Shown piece by piece: positions 17,917-28,331 of a stretch of DNA of 41,212 nt. A model generated the notes under the pieces. The model did not search any database. It was not told the DNA's origin and worked only from the letters and a program-made list of their open reading frames with translations. A program made the position numbers and the translations under genes. Every line of letters begins with the position of its first letter. Within the stretch, counting starts at the first letter, position 1. Location: positions 1 through 41,212 of the forward strand of contig NZ_WBUE01000034.1 of the NCBI RefSeq assembly GCF_009026145.1, given 5' to 3'. The DNA is from Hyphomicrobium sp. (GTDB taxonomy: Bacteria; Pseudomonadota; Alphaproteobacteria; Rhizobiales; Hyphomicrobiaceae).

Positions 17917-17945
17917 AACGGGGCCGAGAAAATCGGCCCCGTTTT
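17917..17945 (+). terminator. Rho-independent terminator after porin copy 1
   Basis: Perfect 11-bp stem AACGGGGCCGA / TCGGCCCCGTT (17917-17927 with 17933-17943), loop GAAAA, then T's to 17945. Confidence 0.85.
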
Positions 17946-18179
17946 GCATCATGTGCCTAATTTCCGATCAGATATAAGCCTGATTTTTAAGGCAAAGTTG
18001 CTCTCGCGCAACGCCTTCTGACCTACATCATTGGGATAACCTGATTGCATCTTGTGAACATCGGTGAATTAAGGCGTTCCTGATCGCACGCCGTGGATTC
18101 CCGTAACGCGCACCGCGGATGTCGTTTCTGGCGGTTGGGCGCGTTCTTGCCCTCGAAAGCAAGAGGGAATTGGCTTCAC

Positions 18180-19001
18180 ATGACGAACACTTCAAAGCTT
18201 GCTGCCCTGTGCGGGGCGGTAGGACTAGCGCTCTTCGCGATCTCCGGAACCGCCGCCGCCGACGGGTACGAGGTTGCGGCCCCGGCAGCTGCCGACGAAG
18301 GCCGCAAGTTCACCTATTCCTTCAATATCGGCGGGTACTCGGACTACGTCTTCCGCGGCATCTCGCAGACTGACAATGATCCGACCATCCAAGGCGGCAT
18401 TGATATCGGCTACGGCATCTTCTACGCCGGTTGGTGGGCTTCGGGCGTCGATTTCGAAGCGGGTAACAACGACGCCAAGGTAGAGATGGACTGGTACGGC
18501 GGCATCAAGCCGACGTGGGGCCCGGCCACCTTCGATTTTGGCGTCATCTACTACACCTACCCGGGTGAGGGCCCTATCACGCCCGTCGACTATCCCCAGC
18601 TCAACTACGTCGAGCTCAAGGCCGGCGTCAGCGGCACCATCCACGAGAAGCTCGCGCTGGGCGGCTACATCTTCTGGTCGCCCGACTACTTCGCCGAGAC
18701 GGGCAGCGTTTGGACCTTTGAGGGCCAGGCCGGCTACACCTTCCACCAGATCGGTGTGTTCACGCCCACCATCAACGGCGTCGTCGGCTATCAGACCGGC
18801 GGAGACTCCTACGATCTCTGGAACGGTTTTGGCGAGTACTGGTACTGGAATGCGGGTCTCGCGCTGGCGGTCGACAAGCTGATTTTCGACTTCCGCTATT
18901 GGGGGACCGATGCCTCCAACGCGGTCTCGGATGGTCTCACCTGCATCAACGACCTCTGCGACGGCCGCTTCGTGTTCTCGGCCAAGGTCGTGCTGCCGTA
19001 A
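18180..19001 (+). CDS. TorF-family putative porin, copy 2
   Basis: A 273-residue outer-membrane protein with signal peptide MTNTSKLAALCGAVGLALFA and TAAADG before the mature part. The family block YSDYVFRGISQTDNDPTIQG is followed by alternating beta-strand segments (TFDFGVIYYTYPG, LALGGYIFWSPDYF, VDKLIFDFRYWGTDAS), and the last strand ends in FVFSAKVVLP, a C-terminal pattern of barrel proteins assembled by BAM. GAGGG at 18163-18167 precedes the ATG by 12 nt. The longer upstream frame is rejected because the signal peptide starts here. The solute specificity is unknown. This is an intact sister of the broken copy 1 and of copy 3. Confidence 0.9.
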   Translation: MTNTSKLAALCGAVGLALFAISGTAAADGYEVAAPAAADEGRKFTYSFNIGGYSDYVFRGISQTDNDPTIQGGIDIGYGIFYAGWWASGVDFEAGNNDAKVEMDWYGGIKPTWGPATFDFGVIYYTYPGEGPITPVDYPQLNYVELKAGVSGTIHEKLALGGYIFWSPDYFAETGSVWTFEGQAGYTFHQIGVFTPTINGVVGYQTGGDSYDLWNGFGEYWYWNAGLALAVDKLIFDFRYWGTDASNAVSDGLTCINDLCDGRFVFSAKVVLP

Positions 19002-19025
19002 GCTGGCTCTCTCAGCTGGTCCTTG

Positions 19026-19055
19026 ATCGGGGTCGGGCATCTGCCCGGCCCCGAT
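19026..19055 (+). terminator. Stem-loop after porin copy 2 (weak terminator)
   Basis: A 14-bp stem, ATCGGGGTCGGGCA paired with TGCCCGGCCCCGAT with one wobble pair and a 2-nt loop, 24 bp past the stop codon. There is no T-run afterwards, so termination may be incomplete or the hairpin may protect the mRNA 3' end. Confidence 0.55.
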
Positions 19056-19253
19056 TGCTGTGGGGCGGCGCGCACCCCGCGTTAACAGGTAATTCAGAAG
19101 TCGTGGCCAGCGCGCCACACCGGCACAGCAAGCCGCCTCCTAGGGTCAAAATCTGCCTTGTGTCGAAGCAGCTTCTCGGGCCTCCTGAACCAAAGCCGCG
19201 TCTGCGGCAGGGGCGGTGGGCGCGTCTATGCCAAACGGGGGATGGACCTCATC

Positions 19254-20096
19254 ATGACCGGTTCACGGAATTTCTTGTCGGTGTGCGGCGCGCTGGGTGT
19301 AGCGCTTGTCGCCAGTGTGGGCGGCGCGCTCGCCGACGGCTACGAGGTCGCTGCACCGGCGGCGGTCGACGAGGGCCGCAAGTTCACCTACTCGTTCAAT
19401 ATCGGCGCGACCTCGGACTACGTGTTCCGCGGCGTGTCTCAGACCGACAATGACCCGGCTATCCAAGGCGGCGTCGATATTGCCTGGGGCATCCTCTATG
19501 CTGGCGTTTGGGCCTCGCTGGTCGACTTTGCCGATGCCCCGCCCGCCGATGCCGAGGTCGATTGGTACGGAGGCATCAAGCCTACGTGGAATTCTCCGTT
19601 CGGCACCATCAACCTCGACTTCGGCGTCATCTACTACTCGTATCCCGGCGCCAATCCGGACTCGGTTCCTCTACCCGACTTGAACTATCTTGAGTTCAAG
19701 GCAGGTTACAGCTGGTCGGCACTGCATCCGAGCCTCGTCACCGGTACAACCGTCTTCTATTCGCCGGATTACGTTTTCGAGACCGGGCCGGTTTGGACGA
19801 TCGAGACCTTTGCTGCCTGGACGCTGCCCAAGGTCCACATCTTCACGCCGGTGATCAACGGCGTGGTCGGCTGGCAGAAGGGAGATTCGGACGAGGGTTA
19901 CTTCGTCAACGTCAATGGCAACGACGACGAGTATTACTATTGGAACGCTGGCCTCAACGTGGCCGTCGACAATATCAGCTTCGACTTCCGGTACTGGGAT
20001 ACCAACATTGGCGGCGATGCATTCGGCCCTATTTGCGCCGCCGACTTCCTGTGCGACGAGCGCTTCGTCTTCTCGGCCAAGGTCGTCGTTCCCTAA
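19254..20096 (+). CDS. TorF-family putative porin, copy 3
   Basis: A 280-residue beta-barrel protein. Signal peptide MTGSRNFLSVCGALGVALVA (ending GGALADG) is followed by the family block TSDYVFRGVSQTDNDPAIQG, strands LDFGVIYYSYPG and TVFYSPDYVF, and the C-terminal FVFSAKVVVP. It is slightly longer than copy 2, mostly from an acidic Asn/Asp insertion (VNVNGNDDEYYYW) in a presumed surface loop. An in-frame ATG at 19242 is possible, but the signal peptide lines up with copy 2 when 19254 is used. Independent terminators around each copy suggest separate expression. Confidence 0.9.
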   Translation: MTGSRNFLSVCGALGVALVASVGGALADGYEVAAPAAVDEGRKFTYSFNIGATSDYVFRGVSQTDNDPAIQGGVDIAWGILYAGVWASLVDFADAPPADAEVDWYGGIKPTWNSPFGTINLDFGVIYYSYPGANPDSVPLPDLNYLEFKAGYSWSALHPSLVTGTTVFYSPDYVFETGPVWTIETFAAWTLPKVHIFTPVINGVVGWQKGDSDEGYFVNVNGNDDEYYYWNAGLNVAVDNISFDFRYWDTNIGGDAFGPICAADFLCDERFVFSAKVVVP

Positions 20097-20122
20097 GGGC
20101 TTGTCAGGCTGACATCAATTTG

Positions 20123-20153
20123 AAGGCGGTGGGCGCGCAGCCCGCCGCCTTTT
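20123..20153 (+). terminator. Rho-independent terminator after porin copy 3
   Basis: Stem AAGGCGGTGGGC (20123-20134) with GCCCGCCGCCTT (20140-20151), one wobble pair, 5-nt loop, then T's to 20153. Confidence 0.75.
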
Positions 20154-20494
20154 CGATTCGGCTTGCGCCGACACAGCCCTGTCACAGACCTCAGCTATCC
20201 GTACGCGTGCTTTTTGCAGCATTTGGCCGCCGGCCGTTCGCTGGCTGACCAGCGGTGGCCCCGGCAGCCAAGACGCAGAGCACGCCAGACGCCCTCAAAT
20301 GGCGCGCTCCGCGAGGCCAGAGGCCAGCTTTGCGGCGTCCGCCGGATACCCGCTGCCGGCGGTGGCGCAAGCTGGCCTCGTTCCGCGCTGCGCCTGGCCG
20401 ATGTTTTTTTCCCCAATCGCACCATCCCCGCATATTGCTTGCGCCGGCCAACGCGCAGCATAAACGCGGCGAACAGGCAGAACACGGGCGCGGC
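20154..20494. other. Region before the unknown gene at 20495; holds a large imperfect palindrome
   Basis: 341 bp downstream of the porin terminator. The frame of the next gene stays open back to 20255, but the added residues are Arg/Pro-rich with no fold-like pattern, so I treat this as non-coding. The only structure seen is the palindrome at 20320-20379. Confidence 0.4.
20320..20379. repeat. Long imperfect stem-loop
   Basis: GAGGCCAGCTTTGCG (20320-20334) pairs with CGCAAGCTGGCCTC (20366-20379) apart from one bulged T. Inside, CCGCCGG (20339-20345) pairs with CCGGCGG (20356-20362) around a 10-nt loop. Weaker pairing extends outwards to about 20301 and 20395. It has no T-run and may be an intergenic palindromic repeat or an RNA leader structure. 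Confidence 0.55.
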
Positions 20495-21247
20495 GTGCTC
20501 ATCATCATCTTCGGCATGATCGCATTCACCGTCGCGGGGGCCTATTGGCTGGCCCGCGGCGCCGGGGAGAAGCGCCTCGTCCTCGCGCAAAACCCGGATG
20601 GACCGCGCGCCTTCGGCTGCGCCATGGCGTGGCTCGCCATCCGCAGCGACGATGCGGAGTCGGTCATCGAGGCGATGCGGCTCGAGGCAGCGACCCCGTG
20701 CAACTGGAACTCGGGTATCGGGGCCGTCTACGACGATTGGCTCGGTGCCGCGCGCATCTTCGTCTCGCCGCCCGTCGATGGCTGGACGTTCGTCGTCGGA
20801 CTGCCGCTCCCGCATCCATTGGGGAGCGGCTTCGTCGACAAATGCACACCTCTGCTGGTTGAGCTCGGCGGACGCTTCGATGAGGTGCAGTACTACTTCA
20901 GCTACCCGCCCATCGATTACTACGCCTGGGCACGGGTGAAGGATGGCCGGCTCGTTCGCGCCTTTGCGGTGAGCGACGAGGGCATCATCTGGAACAAGGG
21001 TCGGCCGAGCAAGGAGGAGCGAGCGCTGGGGCTGAAGCTCTTCGAGTTGCGCGGCGTGCGTGGACGCAAGGGCGATGCCGGCGGCGAGCTGATCCTGCAT
21101 CCGACCGAGGATCACGTGATGCGTCTGGCTAATCGCTGGAGCATTGATCCGACGATCCTCTGCGAGGAGCATGCGCCGGTGGGGCTCGGCTACATCGCCG
21201 TGCCGCCGCATGGCTGGCGCGCCGAGCGGCTGCGCAAGGCGGCGTAA
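20495..21247 (+). CDS. Unknown protein with N-terminal membrane segment
   Basis: About 250 residues from the GTG at 20495 (ATG at 20516 is an alternative). A short hydrophobic helix (LIIIFGMIAFTVAGAYWLA) is followed by a soluble domain. Distinctive stretches are CNWNSGIGAVYDDWLGAARI, VSPPVDGWTFVVGLPLPHP and YYFSYPPIDYYAWARVKDGR; Trp, Tyr and Pro are frequent and the regular strand pattern suggests a compact beta-rich fold. I recognise this pattern only as a conserved hypothetical of Hyphomicrobiales and related bacteria. It shares some flavour with immunity-type proteins, but no toxin gene is adjacent. It converges with the next gene after 25 bp. Confidence 0.65.
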   Translation: MLIIIFGMIAFTVAGAYWLARGAGEKRLVLAQNPDGPRAFGCAMAWLAIRSDDAESVIEAMRLEAATPCNWNSGIGAVYDDWLGAARIFVSPPVDGWTFVVGLPLPHPLGSGFVDKCTPLLVELGGRFDEVQYYFSYPPIDYYAWARVKDGRLVRAFAVSDEGIIWNKGRPSKEERALGLKLFELRGVRGRKGDAGGELILHPTEDHVMRLANRWSIDPTILCEEHAPVGLGYIAVPPHGWRAERLRKAA

Positions 21248-21272
21248 GCACCCGATCTCAGAGACGACGCTT

Positions 21273-21713
21273 TCAGCGCATGCCGTAGTCGGCAGCGAGG
21301 TTAGCGAGATCCTCGCGGTCATCGCCCTGGTCGAGCCGCAGTGCCAAGCCGTCGGACGGGCACGGGCGCACGACCGTGCGGTTGGAGCGGCGGTCGAGCT
21401 CGAGGCTCGTGCAGGCCGCCGGATCGACGCGGTAGATCGTCGGCAGGCTCCCCGTCTCCAGCGCTTCGGCGCCAACCTGCGCGCGGCGCGCTGGCGCGGC
21501 GGAGCTACCACCACCATCGCGTGGATCTGTGAAAATGAGCGTGGAGAGACCGGCGCCGTGCCAGAAGATCGCCCCGCACGCGAAACCGAGGGCTGCTCCC
21601 AAGGCGGTGCCGCGCCCCGGGCGGCGGGGAGGCGAGGCATGCGGCGCGCGCGTCTGCAGAGAGGCGCGCTGCGTCGACCGCCAAACTGGTTGTGCCGCCT
21701 CAATTTCCCGCAT
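21273..21713 (-). CDS. Small single-pass membrane protein, unknown
   Basis: A 146-residue protein: an N-terminal basic, Pro-rich cytoplasmic part, one hydrophobic helix (GTALGAALGFACGAIFWHGA, about 54-75), and a C-terminal domain with two Cys (DPAACTSLELDRRSN, VVRPCPSDGLALRL) that could form a disulfide in the periplasm. The start is chosen at MREIEAAQPV because upstream residues look like out-of-frame GC-rich filler. It lies 124 bp downstream of the RNase T2 gene on the same strand. No known domain was recognised. Confidence 0.6.
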   Translation of the reverse strand: MREIEAAQPVWRSTQRASLQTRAPHASPPRRPGRGTALGAALGFACGAIFWHGAGLSTLIFTDPRDGGGSSAAPARRAQVGAEALETGSLPTIYRVDPAACTSLELDRRSNRTVVRPCPSDGLALRLDQGDDREDLANLAADYGMR

Positions 21714-21837
21714 GGCCCCGCCCCCAGAATCACGAGAGGAGTCTGCGAAGCGGGCAGCCACCGGGCAATGCGGCAGCTCCGCGGCGGCCGTTGCGCGCGT
21801 GCCGATTTCCACAGCTATCGCCGGCTGCGGTCGAGCG

Positions 21838-22665
21838 TCAAAAGCGAGCGGGCGCCTCGATGACGCGCGGCCGCGGCAACCCGCGATCGCGCTTGGGCTG
21901 CAGCCGATTCGACGAGGTGGTGCCGTCCTCGCGCCGCGTCGAGCGTACCGGGGGTACATGCACCTGGTCGGCGCGGCACAGCTTGCGCTGGTTTTCATTC
22001 TGTCCGCACGCGCGACCCGCTCCCTCGCGCGTCAGGCAAATGCGCACGTCGCGCAGCCGATTGCCGGGACCGCCGCAGGTGACGGCAATCATCTCCGGCC
22101 GCAGCCAAGGATTGGCGCGCATGAACTCAGCCTCGATCTCGCGCGGGGCCATGAACTGGGGTTCGAACGGGTTCCTGAAGCGCTCGGGCATGCGCACGCT
22201 CGCGAACATCCGGCGCGACAGCTTGTAGTAGTTCTCCGGGTCGAGCCCCGAGCACGTCCCGTGGAGCTTGTATTCATGGATGACGAGACCGCCCGACGGC
22301 ATGATGTCGAGCATGCTGTTGATGACCGGTTGGGGAACGAACGGCTTGCGCCCAATGCGGCAGGCCTCCGGGTACCCTCGCTCGTATTGTGGCCACAGGC
22401 CGTGCAGCACGAAGCCGTAGCGCAGGCCGTCGAGGCGTGCGCACTGGTCTTCGTCGCGACCCTCCTGCGCGGTGACGCAGTGCGTGGGGCTCCACGACAT
22501 GACCAACGTGTAGTAGTCGAACTTGCCGGCAACGTTCTGCTGCGGCGTGGGGTTGAAAACTTCGCTCGGCCAGGGCGCCTTGTGCAGGTCCTGCGCGCAC
22601 GTGGCTGCGGCGGCAAGTGCAGCGGTGCCCGTCAGCAACAGCAGAGTGATGTGGCGCACGTTCAT
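21838..22665 (-). CDS. Ribonuclease T2 family protein, secreted
   Basis: A 275-residue protein with signal peptide (MNVRHITLLLLTGTAALAAA, then ATCAQ). Both T2 active-site boxes are present: CAS I as GFVLHGLWPQY and CAS II as HEYKLHGTCSG, which supply the catalytic histidines, Glu and Lys. Several Cys suit disulfides in the periplasm. The enzyme cleaves single-stranded RNA non-specifically via 2',3'-cyclic phosphates, and in Gram-negative bacteria (RNase I) it scavenges or recycles RNA in the periplasm. A basic Arg/Pro-rich tail of about 35 residues follows the domain. The ATG lies 10 bp after the stop of the M20 peptidase gene, so the two are probably co-transcribed. Confidence 0.88.
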   Translation of the reverse strand: MNVRHITLLLLTGTAALAAAATCAQDLHKAPWPSEVFNPTPQQNVAGKFDYYTLVMSWSPTHCVTAQEGRDEDQCARLDGLRYGFVLHGLWPQYERGYPEACRIGRKPFVPQPVINSMLDIMPSGGLVIHEYKLHGTCSGLDPENYYKLSRRMFASVRMPERFRNPFEPQFMAPREIEAEFMRANPWLRPEMIAVTCGGPGNRLRDVRICLTREGAGRACGQNENQRKLCRADQVHVPPVRSTRREDGTTSSNRLQPKRDRGLPRPRVIEAPARF

Positions 22666-22675
22666 GTGCTGCTGA

Positions 22676-24085
22676 CTACGTCGCCGACGTGGCGTTCGCA
22701 AGGCGCTCCAGGATACGTGCCCAGCTGCGCGCGCCCCTCTTGAAGCTCGATAGATTGTATTTCTCGTTGGGGCTGTGGATGCGGTCATCGTCGAGGCCGA
22801 AGCCGATCATCAGGCTGTCGCAGCCGAGTGCCTCCTTGAACGAGGTGACGATGGGGATGGAGGCGCCCGAGCCCATGAGCACGGCGGGGCGCCCCCACTC
22901 GTCGGCAAGCGCGGCGGCGCAGGCCTGCATGGCGGCGGTGTCGGTCGCAAAGGAAATCGCCGTGCCAGCTTGCTTGCTCGTGAACTCGGCGCGGCAATCG
23001 GCAGGCAGGCGCGCGCGTACGAACGCCTCGATGGCGGCAAGCACCTTGTTCGGATCCTGGCCGGCGACGAGGCGGCAGGTGATCTTCACCGATGCCTTCG
23101 ACGGAATGACCGTTTTGGTGCCCACGCCTTGATAGCCGCCGGTGATGCCGTTGAATTCCAGCGTCGGCCGCGACCACAGCTGCTCCAGCACCGAGCGGTC
23201 GGTCTCGCCCGCCGCTTGTTTCAGGCCGACGGCGGCGAGGAAATCCTCGCCACGGAAGCCGAGCCCATTCCATTGCTCCTTCTGCGCCGGCGCCGGCTCG
23301 GAAACGCCGTCGTAGAAGCCGGGAATTGTTACGCGCCCGTTGTCGTCGTGCATGGCAGCAATGATGCGCGCCAGGAGGCGTATCGGGTTGAGCGCCGGCC
23401 CGCCGTAGATGCCGGAATGCAGATCGCGCGCCGGGCCGGTGAGCGTCACCTCGATCGACGCCAGCCCGCGCAGCATGGTGGTGATGGCGGGCGTGTCCTT
23501 GTCCCATTGGCCGGTATCGCAGACGAGCACAACGTCGGCTTTGAGCTCAGCGCCATACTCGGCCAGGAACGCCGGCAGCGAGGGTGAGCCGCACTCCTCC
23601 TCGCCCTCGAGCACGACCGACACCGAGATGGGGAGCTGGCCGGCCACGGCCTTCCAGGCGCGCATCGCCTCGAAGAAGGTCATCATCTGGCCTTTGTTGT
23701 CCTCGGCGCCGCGCGCCACGATCACCTGACCGTTGGCCGCGTCGGATGCGATGATCGGCTCGAAGGGCGGCGAGTTCCACAGGTTCACCGGATCGGCCGG
23801 CTGCACATCGTAGTGGCCGTAGAACAGCACGTGCGGGACGCCGGGTGCACGCTCGGCCTTGTCGTGCGCCACCACCATCGGGTGGCCGGTCGTCGGCACG
23901 ACGCGCGCATCAAAGCCGAGGTCGCGCAACTCGTTGGCGCACCAGTCGGCGGCCTCCAGGCAGCCGGCCTTGTAGGCCGGATCGGTCGACACGCTCTCGA
24001 TACGGAGCAATTGGAACAGCCGCGCCAGCGCCGCATCGCTCGTATCGTCCAGCGTCGTGAGGACTTGGTTTAGCTGTTCGCTCAT
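22676..24085 (-). CDS. M20-family dipeptidase/metallopeptidase
   Basis: A 469-residue zinc peptidase of the M20/M25/M40 family. Metal ligands and catalytic residues are visible: His91 and Asp93 in FYGHYDVQP, Asp129 in [10 protein letters not shown], the catalytic Glu pair in [12 protein letters not shown] (about 162-163), an Asp in [10 protein letters not shown], and a late His in [11 protein letters not shown] dimerisation domain lies between. The length and [11 protein letters not shown] fit the cytosolic dipeptidase (CPG2/DUG1-like) group. AAGAG in the sequence before the ATG serves as the ribosome site; the frame runs further upstream into the palindromic repeats and is rejected there. 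It is first in a minus-strand group with RNase T2. Confidence 0.92.
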   Translation of the reverse strand: MSEQLNQVLTTLDDTSDAALARLFQLLRIESVSTDPAYKAGCLEAADWCANELRDLGFDARVVPTTGHPMVVAHDKAERAPGVPHVLFYGHYDVQPADPVNLWNSPPFEPIIASDAANGQVIVARGAEDNKGQMMTFFEAMRAWKAVAGQLPISVSVVLEGEEECGSPSLPAFLAEYGAELKADVVLVCDTGQWDKDTPAITTMLRGLASIEVTLTGPARDLHSGIYGGPALNPIRLLARIIAAMHDDNGRVTIPGFYDGVSEPAPAQKEQWNGLGFRGEDFLAAVGLKQAAGETDRSVLEQLWSRPTLEFNGITGGYQGVGTKTVIPSKASVKITCRLVAGQDPNKVLAAIEAFVRARLPADCRAEFTSKQAGTAISFATDTAAMQACAAALADEWGRPAVLMGSGASIPIVTSFKEALGCDSLMIGFGLDDDRIHSPNEKYNLSSFKRGARSWARILERLANATSAT

Positions 24086-24179
24086 AGGCTCTTCTCCCCG
24101 GTCGGCGCCGCCACAGTGAAATATGCCAGCGGCGGCGTCAAAGGCGGCGAGGAACGCACAGGCGCAGCTCGCAGTTTCC

Positions 24180-24255
24180 CTAGTGTGATGATCGAGAAAT
24201 TCGCCATCATCAACGGCGCGGTGTCGAGCGAATTTCTCGATCTGAATCACACTAG
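24180..24255. repeat. Palindromic element 1 upstream of ppdK
   Basis: Left arm CTAGTGTGAT (24180-24189), then one base, then ATCGAGAAATTCG (24191-24203). A 25-nt loop follows, and the right arm is CGAATTTCTCGAT (24229-24241), four bases, and ATCACACTAG (24246-24255). This gives 23 bp of perfect pairing interrupted by a 1-versus-4 nt bulge. It is AT-richer than the surroundings. It could act as a hairpin in RNA, or be a small mobile palindrome. Confidence 0.75.
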
Positions 24256-24268
24256 CAAGTCTATGATT

Positions 24269-24331
24269 CTAGTGTCCCTTAGCTTCTGGCCCAGCTGCAG
24301 ACTCTCGCGAACTTCGGAATCGGGACACTAG
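24269..24331. repeat. Palindromic element 2 upstream of ppdK
   Basis: CTAGTGTCCC (24269-24278) and GGGACACTAG (24322-24331) are perfect 10-bp inverted ends around 43 bp. They share the CTAGTGT tip with element 1, which ends 13 bp earlier, so the two look like related units in tandem. Confidence 0.65.
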
Positions 24332-24373
24332 TGGGCAAGATCGCCCACCTTCCGAGCAGGCGAGGAGGCTGAT

Positions 24374-27142
<2,769 letters not shown>

Positions 27143-27151
27143 CGTGTCGAG

Positions 27152-27373
27152 CTACCAGTGACGGCCTTCGCTCTCATCGAGGCGCGGCTGCTTGGGGCGT
27201 GAACCTTCGTAGCGCGGCAGCAACAAGAGAACGAGGACGAGCGGCGGCAACACGAAGCACCACGCGATCCATGACGAGTAGTCACGGTTTTTCACGCCGG
27301 CCAGCAGCCCGGCAATGATCGCCGAGGCAAGTGCCACGCCACCCCAGATCACAATGCCGCGTAAAGAGTCCAT
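27152..27373 (-). CDS. Small inner-membrane protein, unknown
   Basis: A 73-residue protein with two predicted helices, GIVIWGGVALASAIIAGLLA (about 6-25) and SWIAWCFVLPPLVLVLLLLP (about 34-53), joined by a short VKNRDYS loop and ending in a charged tail. GGAGG lies 5 nt before the ATG, strong support for translation. No family was recognised. Confidence 0.75.
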   Translation of the reverse strand: MDSLRGIVIWGGVALASAIIAGLLAGVKNRDYSSWIAWCFVLPPLVLVLLLLPRYEGSRPKQPRLDESEGRHW

Positions 27374-27461
27374 AAAGTCCTCCCCTAGAGGACAGGCACA
27401 CTGCCCACACCGGTGATTTGCGCAGCAACTATGGCGAAATCAAGCGTTGAACACCGGTTGT

Positions 27462-28331
27462 CTATGACCGCGTGTTGAAGTCGAGCCCGATATCGAGCAC
27501 TGGCGCCGAATGCGTCAGCGCGCCGACCGAGATGAGATCGACGCCTGTCTCGGCGATCGCGCGCACCGTGTTGAGCGTTATGCCTCCCGACGCCTCGGTG
27601 ATGACCCGCCCCGCAACCTCCGCCACTGCCGCTTTGAGCATCGCAACCGGCATGTTGTCGAGTAGGACTGCGTCGGGAGCGAGCCGCAGCGCCTCGACGA
27701 GCTCATCGAGCGATGACACCTCGATCTCAACCTTTACCATGTGGCCAGCGCGTGCCCGCGCGCGTTCCAGCGCGGCGCCGATGCCGCCGGCGGCGACGAT
27801 GTGGTTATCCTTGATCAGCACGGCGTCGAACAAACCGAAGCGGTGGTTAACCCCGCCGCCGCAGCGCACGGCAAACTTCTCCAACGCGCGCAGGCCCGGC
27901 ATGGTCTTGCGCGTGTCGACGATTTGGGCGCGCGTGCCGGCAACCTCGGCGACGTAACGCGCCGTGAGCGTGGCGATGCCGCTGAGATGGCCGAGGAAGT
28001 TGAGCGCCGTGCGCTCCGCGCCGAGCAGCGCGCGCGCATCACCACCGACGCGCGCAATCGTGCCGCCCGCTTCGACACGCCGGCCGTCGCCGGCGATCAC
28101 ATCGAACTGCACGAACGGATCGAGCGTCTTGAACGCCGCCTCGGCAAGCTGCACGCCGGCGATGGTCCCCGGCTGGCGCGCGGCGATGACGCCCGCGGCG
28201 CGCGTTCCGGAAGGGATCGTAGCCTCGGTCGTGATGTCGCCGCCGAGGCCGAGATCCTCGGCCAGCGCCTCGGCCACTGCCTTGTCGACGACCGAGCTTG
28301 GGAGACGCAGCTCGGGAGCAGCGCCGCTCAT
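27462..28331 (-). CDS. nadC: Nicotinate-nucleotide pyrophosphorylase (carboxylating)
   Basis: A 289-residue quinolinate phosphoribosyltransferase, which converts quinolinate and PRPP to nicotinate mononucleotide with loss of CO2, the last step of the NAD de novo branch. Hallmarks are [59 protein letters not shown] and [15 protein letters not shown]. The ATG at 28331 overlaps the nadB stop (ATGA), so it is translationally coupled. A longer frame from 28358 is possible but unlikely. It is last in the nadA-nadB-nadC transcript. Confidence 0.95.
   Translation of the reverse strand: MSGAAPELRLPSSVVDKAVAEALAEDLGLGGDITTEATIPSGTRAAGVIAARQPGTIAGVQLAEAAFKTLDPFVQFDVIAGDGRRVEAGGTIARVGGDARALLGAERTALNFLGHLSGIATLTARYVAEVAGTRAQIVDTRKTMPGLRALEKFAVRCGGGVNHRFGLFDAVLIKDNHIVAAGGIGAALERARARAGHMVKVEIEVSSLDELVEALRLAPDAVLLDNMPVAMLKAAVAEVAGRVITEASGGITLNTVRAIAETGVDLISVGALTHSAPVLDIGLDFNTRS

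Noticed and set aside
21529..22743. Plus-strand frame of 404 codons opposite RNase T2
   Set aside because: Shadow of the RNase T2 gene, whose active-site boxes on the minus strand are unambiguous.
24116..24331. Short plus-strand frame of 71 codons over the ppdK-upstream palindromes
   Set aside because: It consists almost entirely of the inverted repeats and ends within the second one; no ribosome site.
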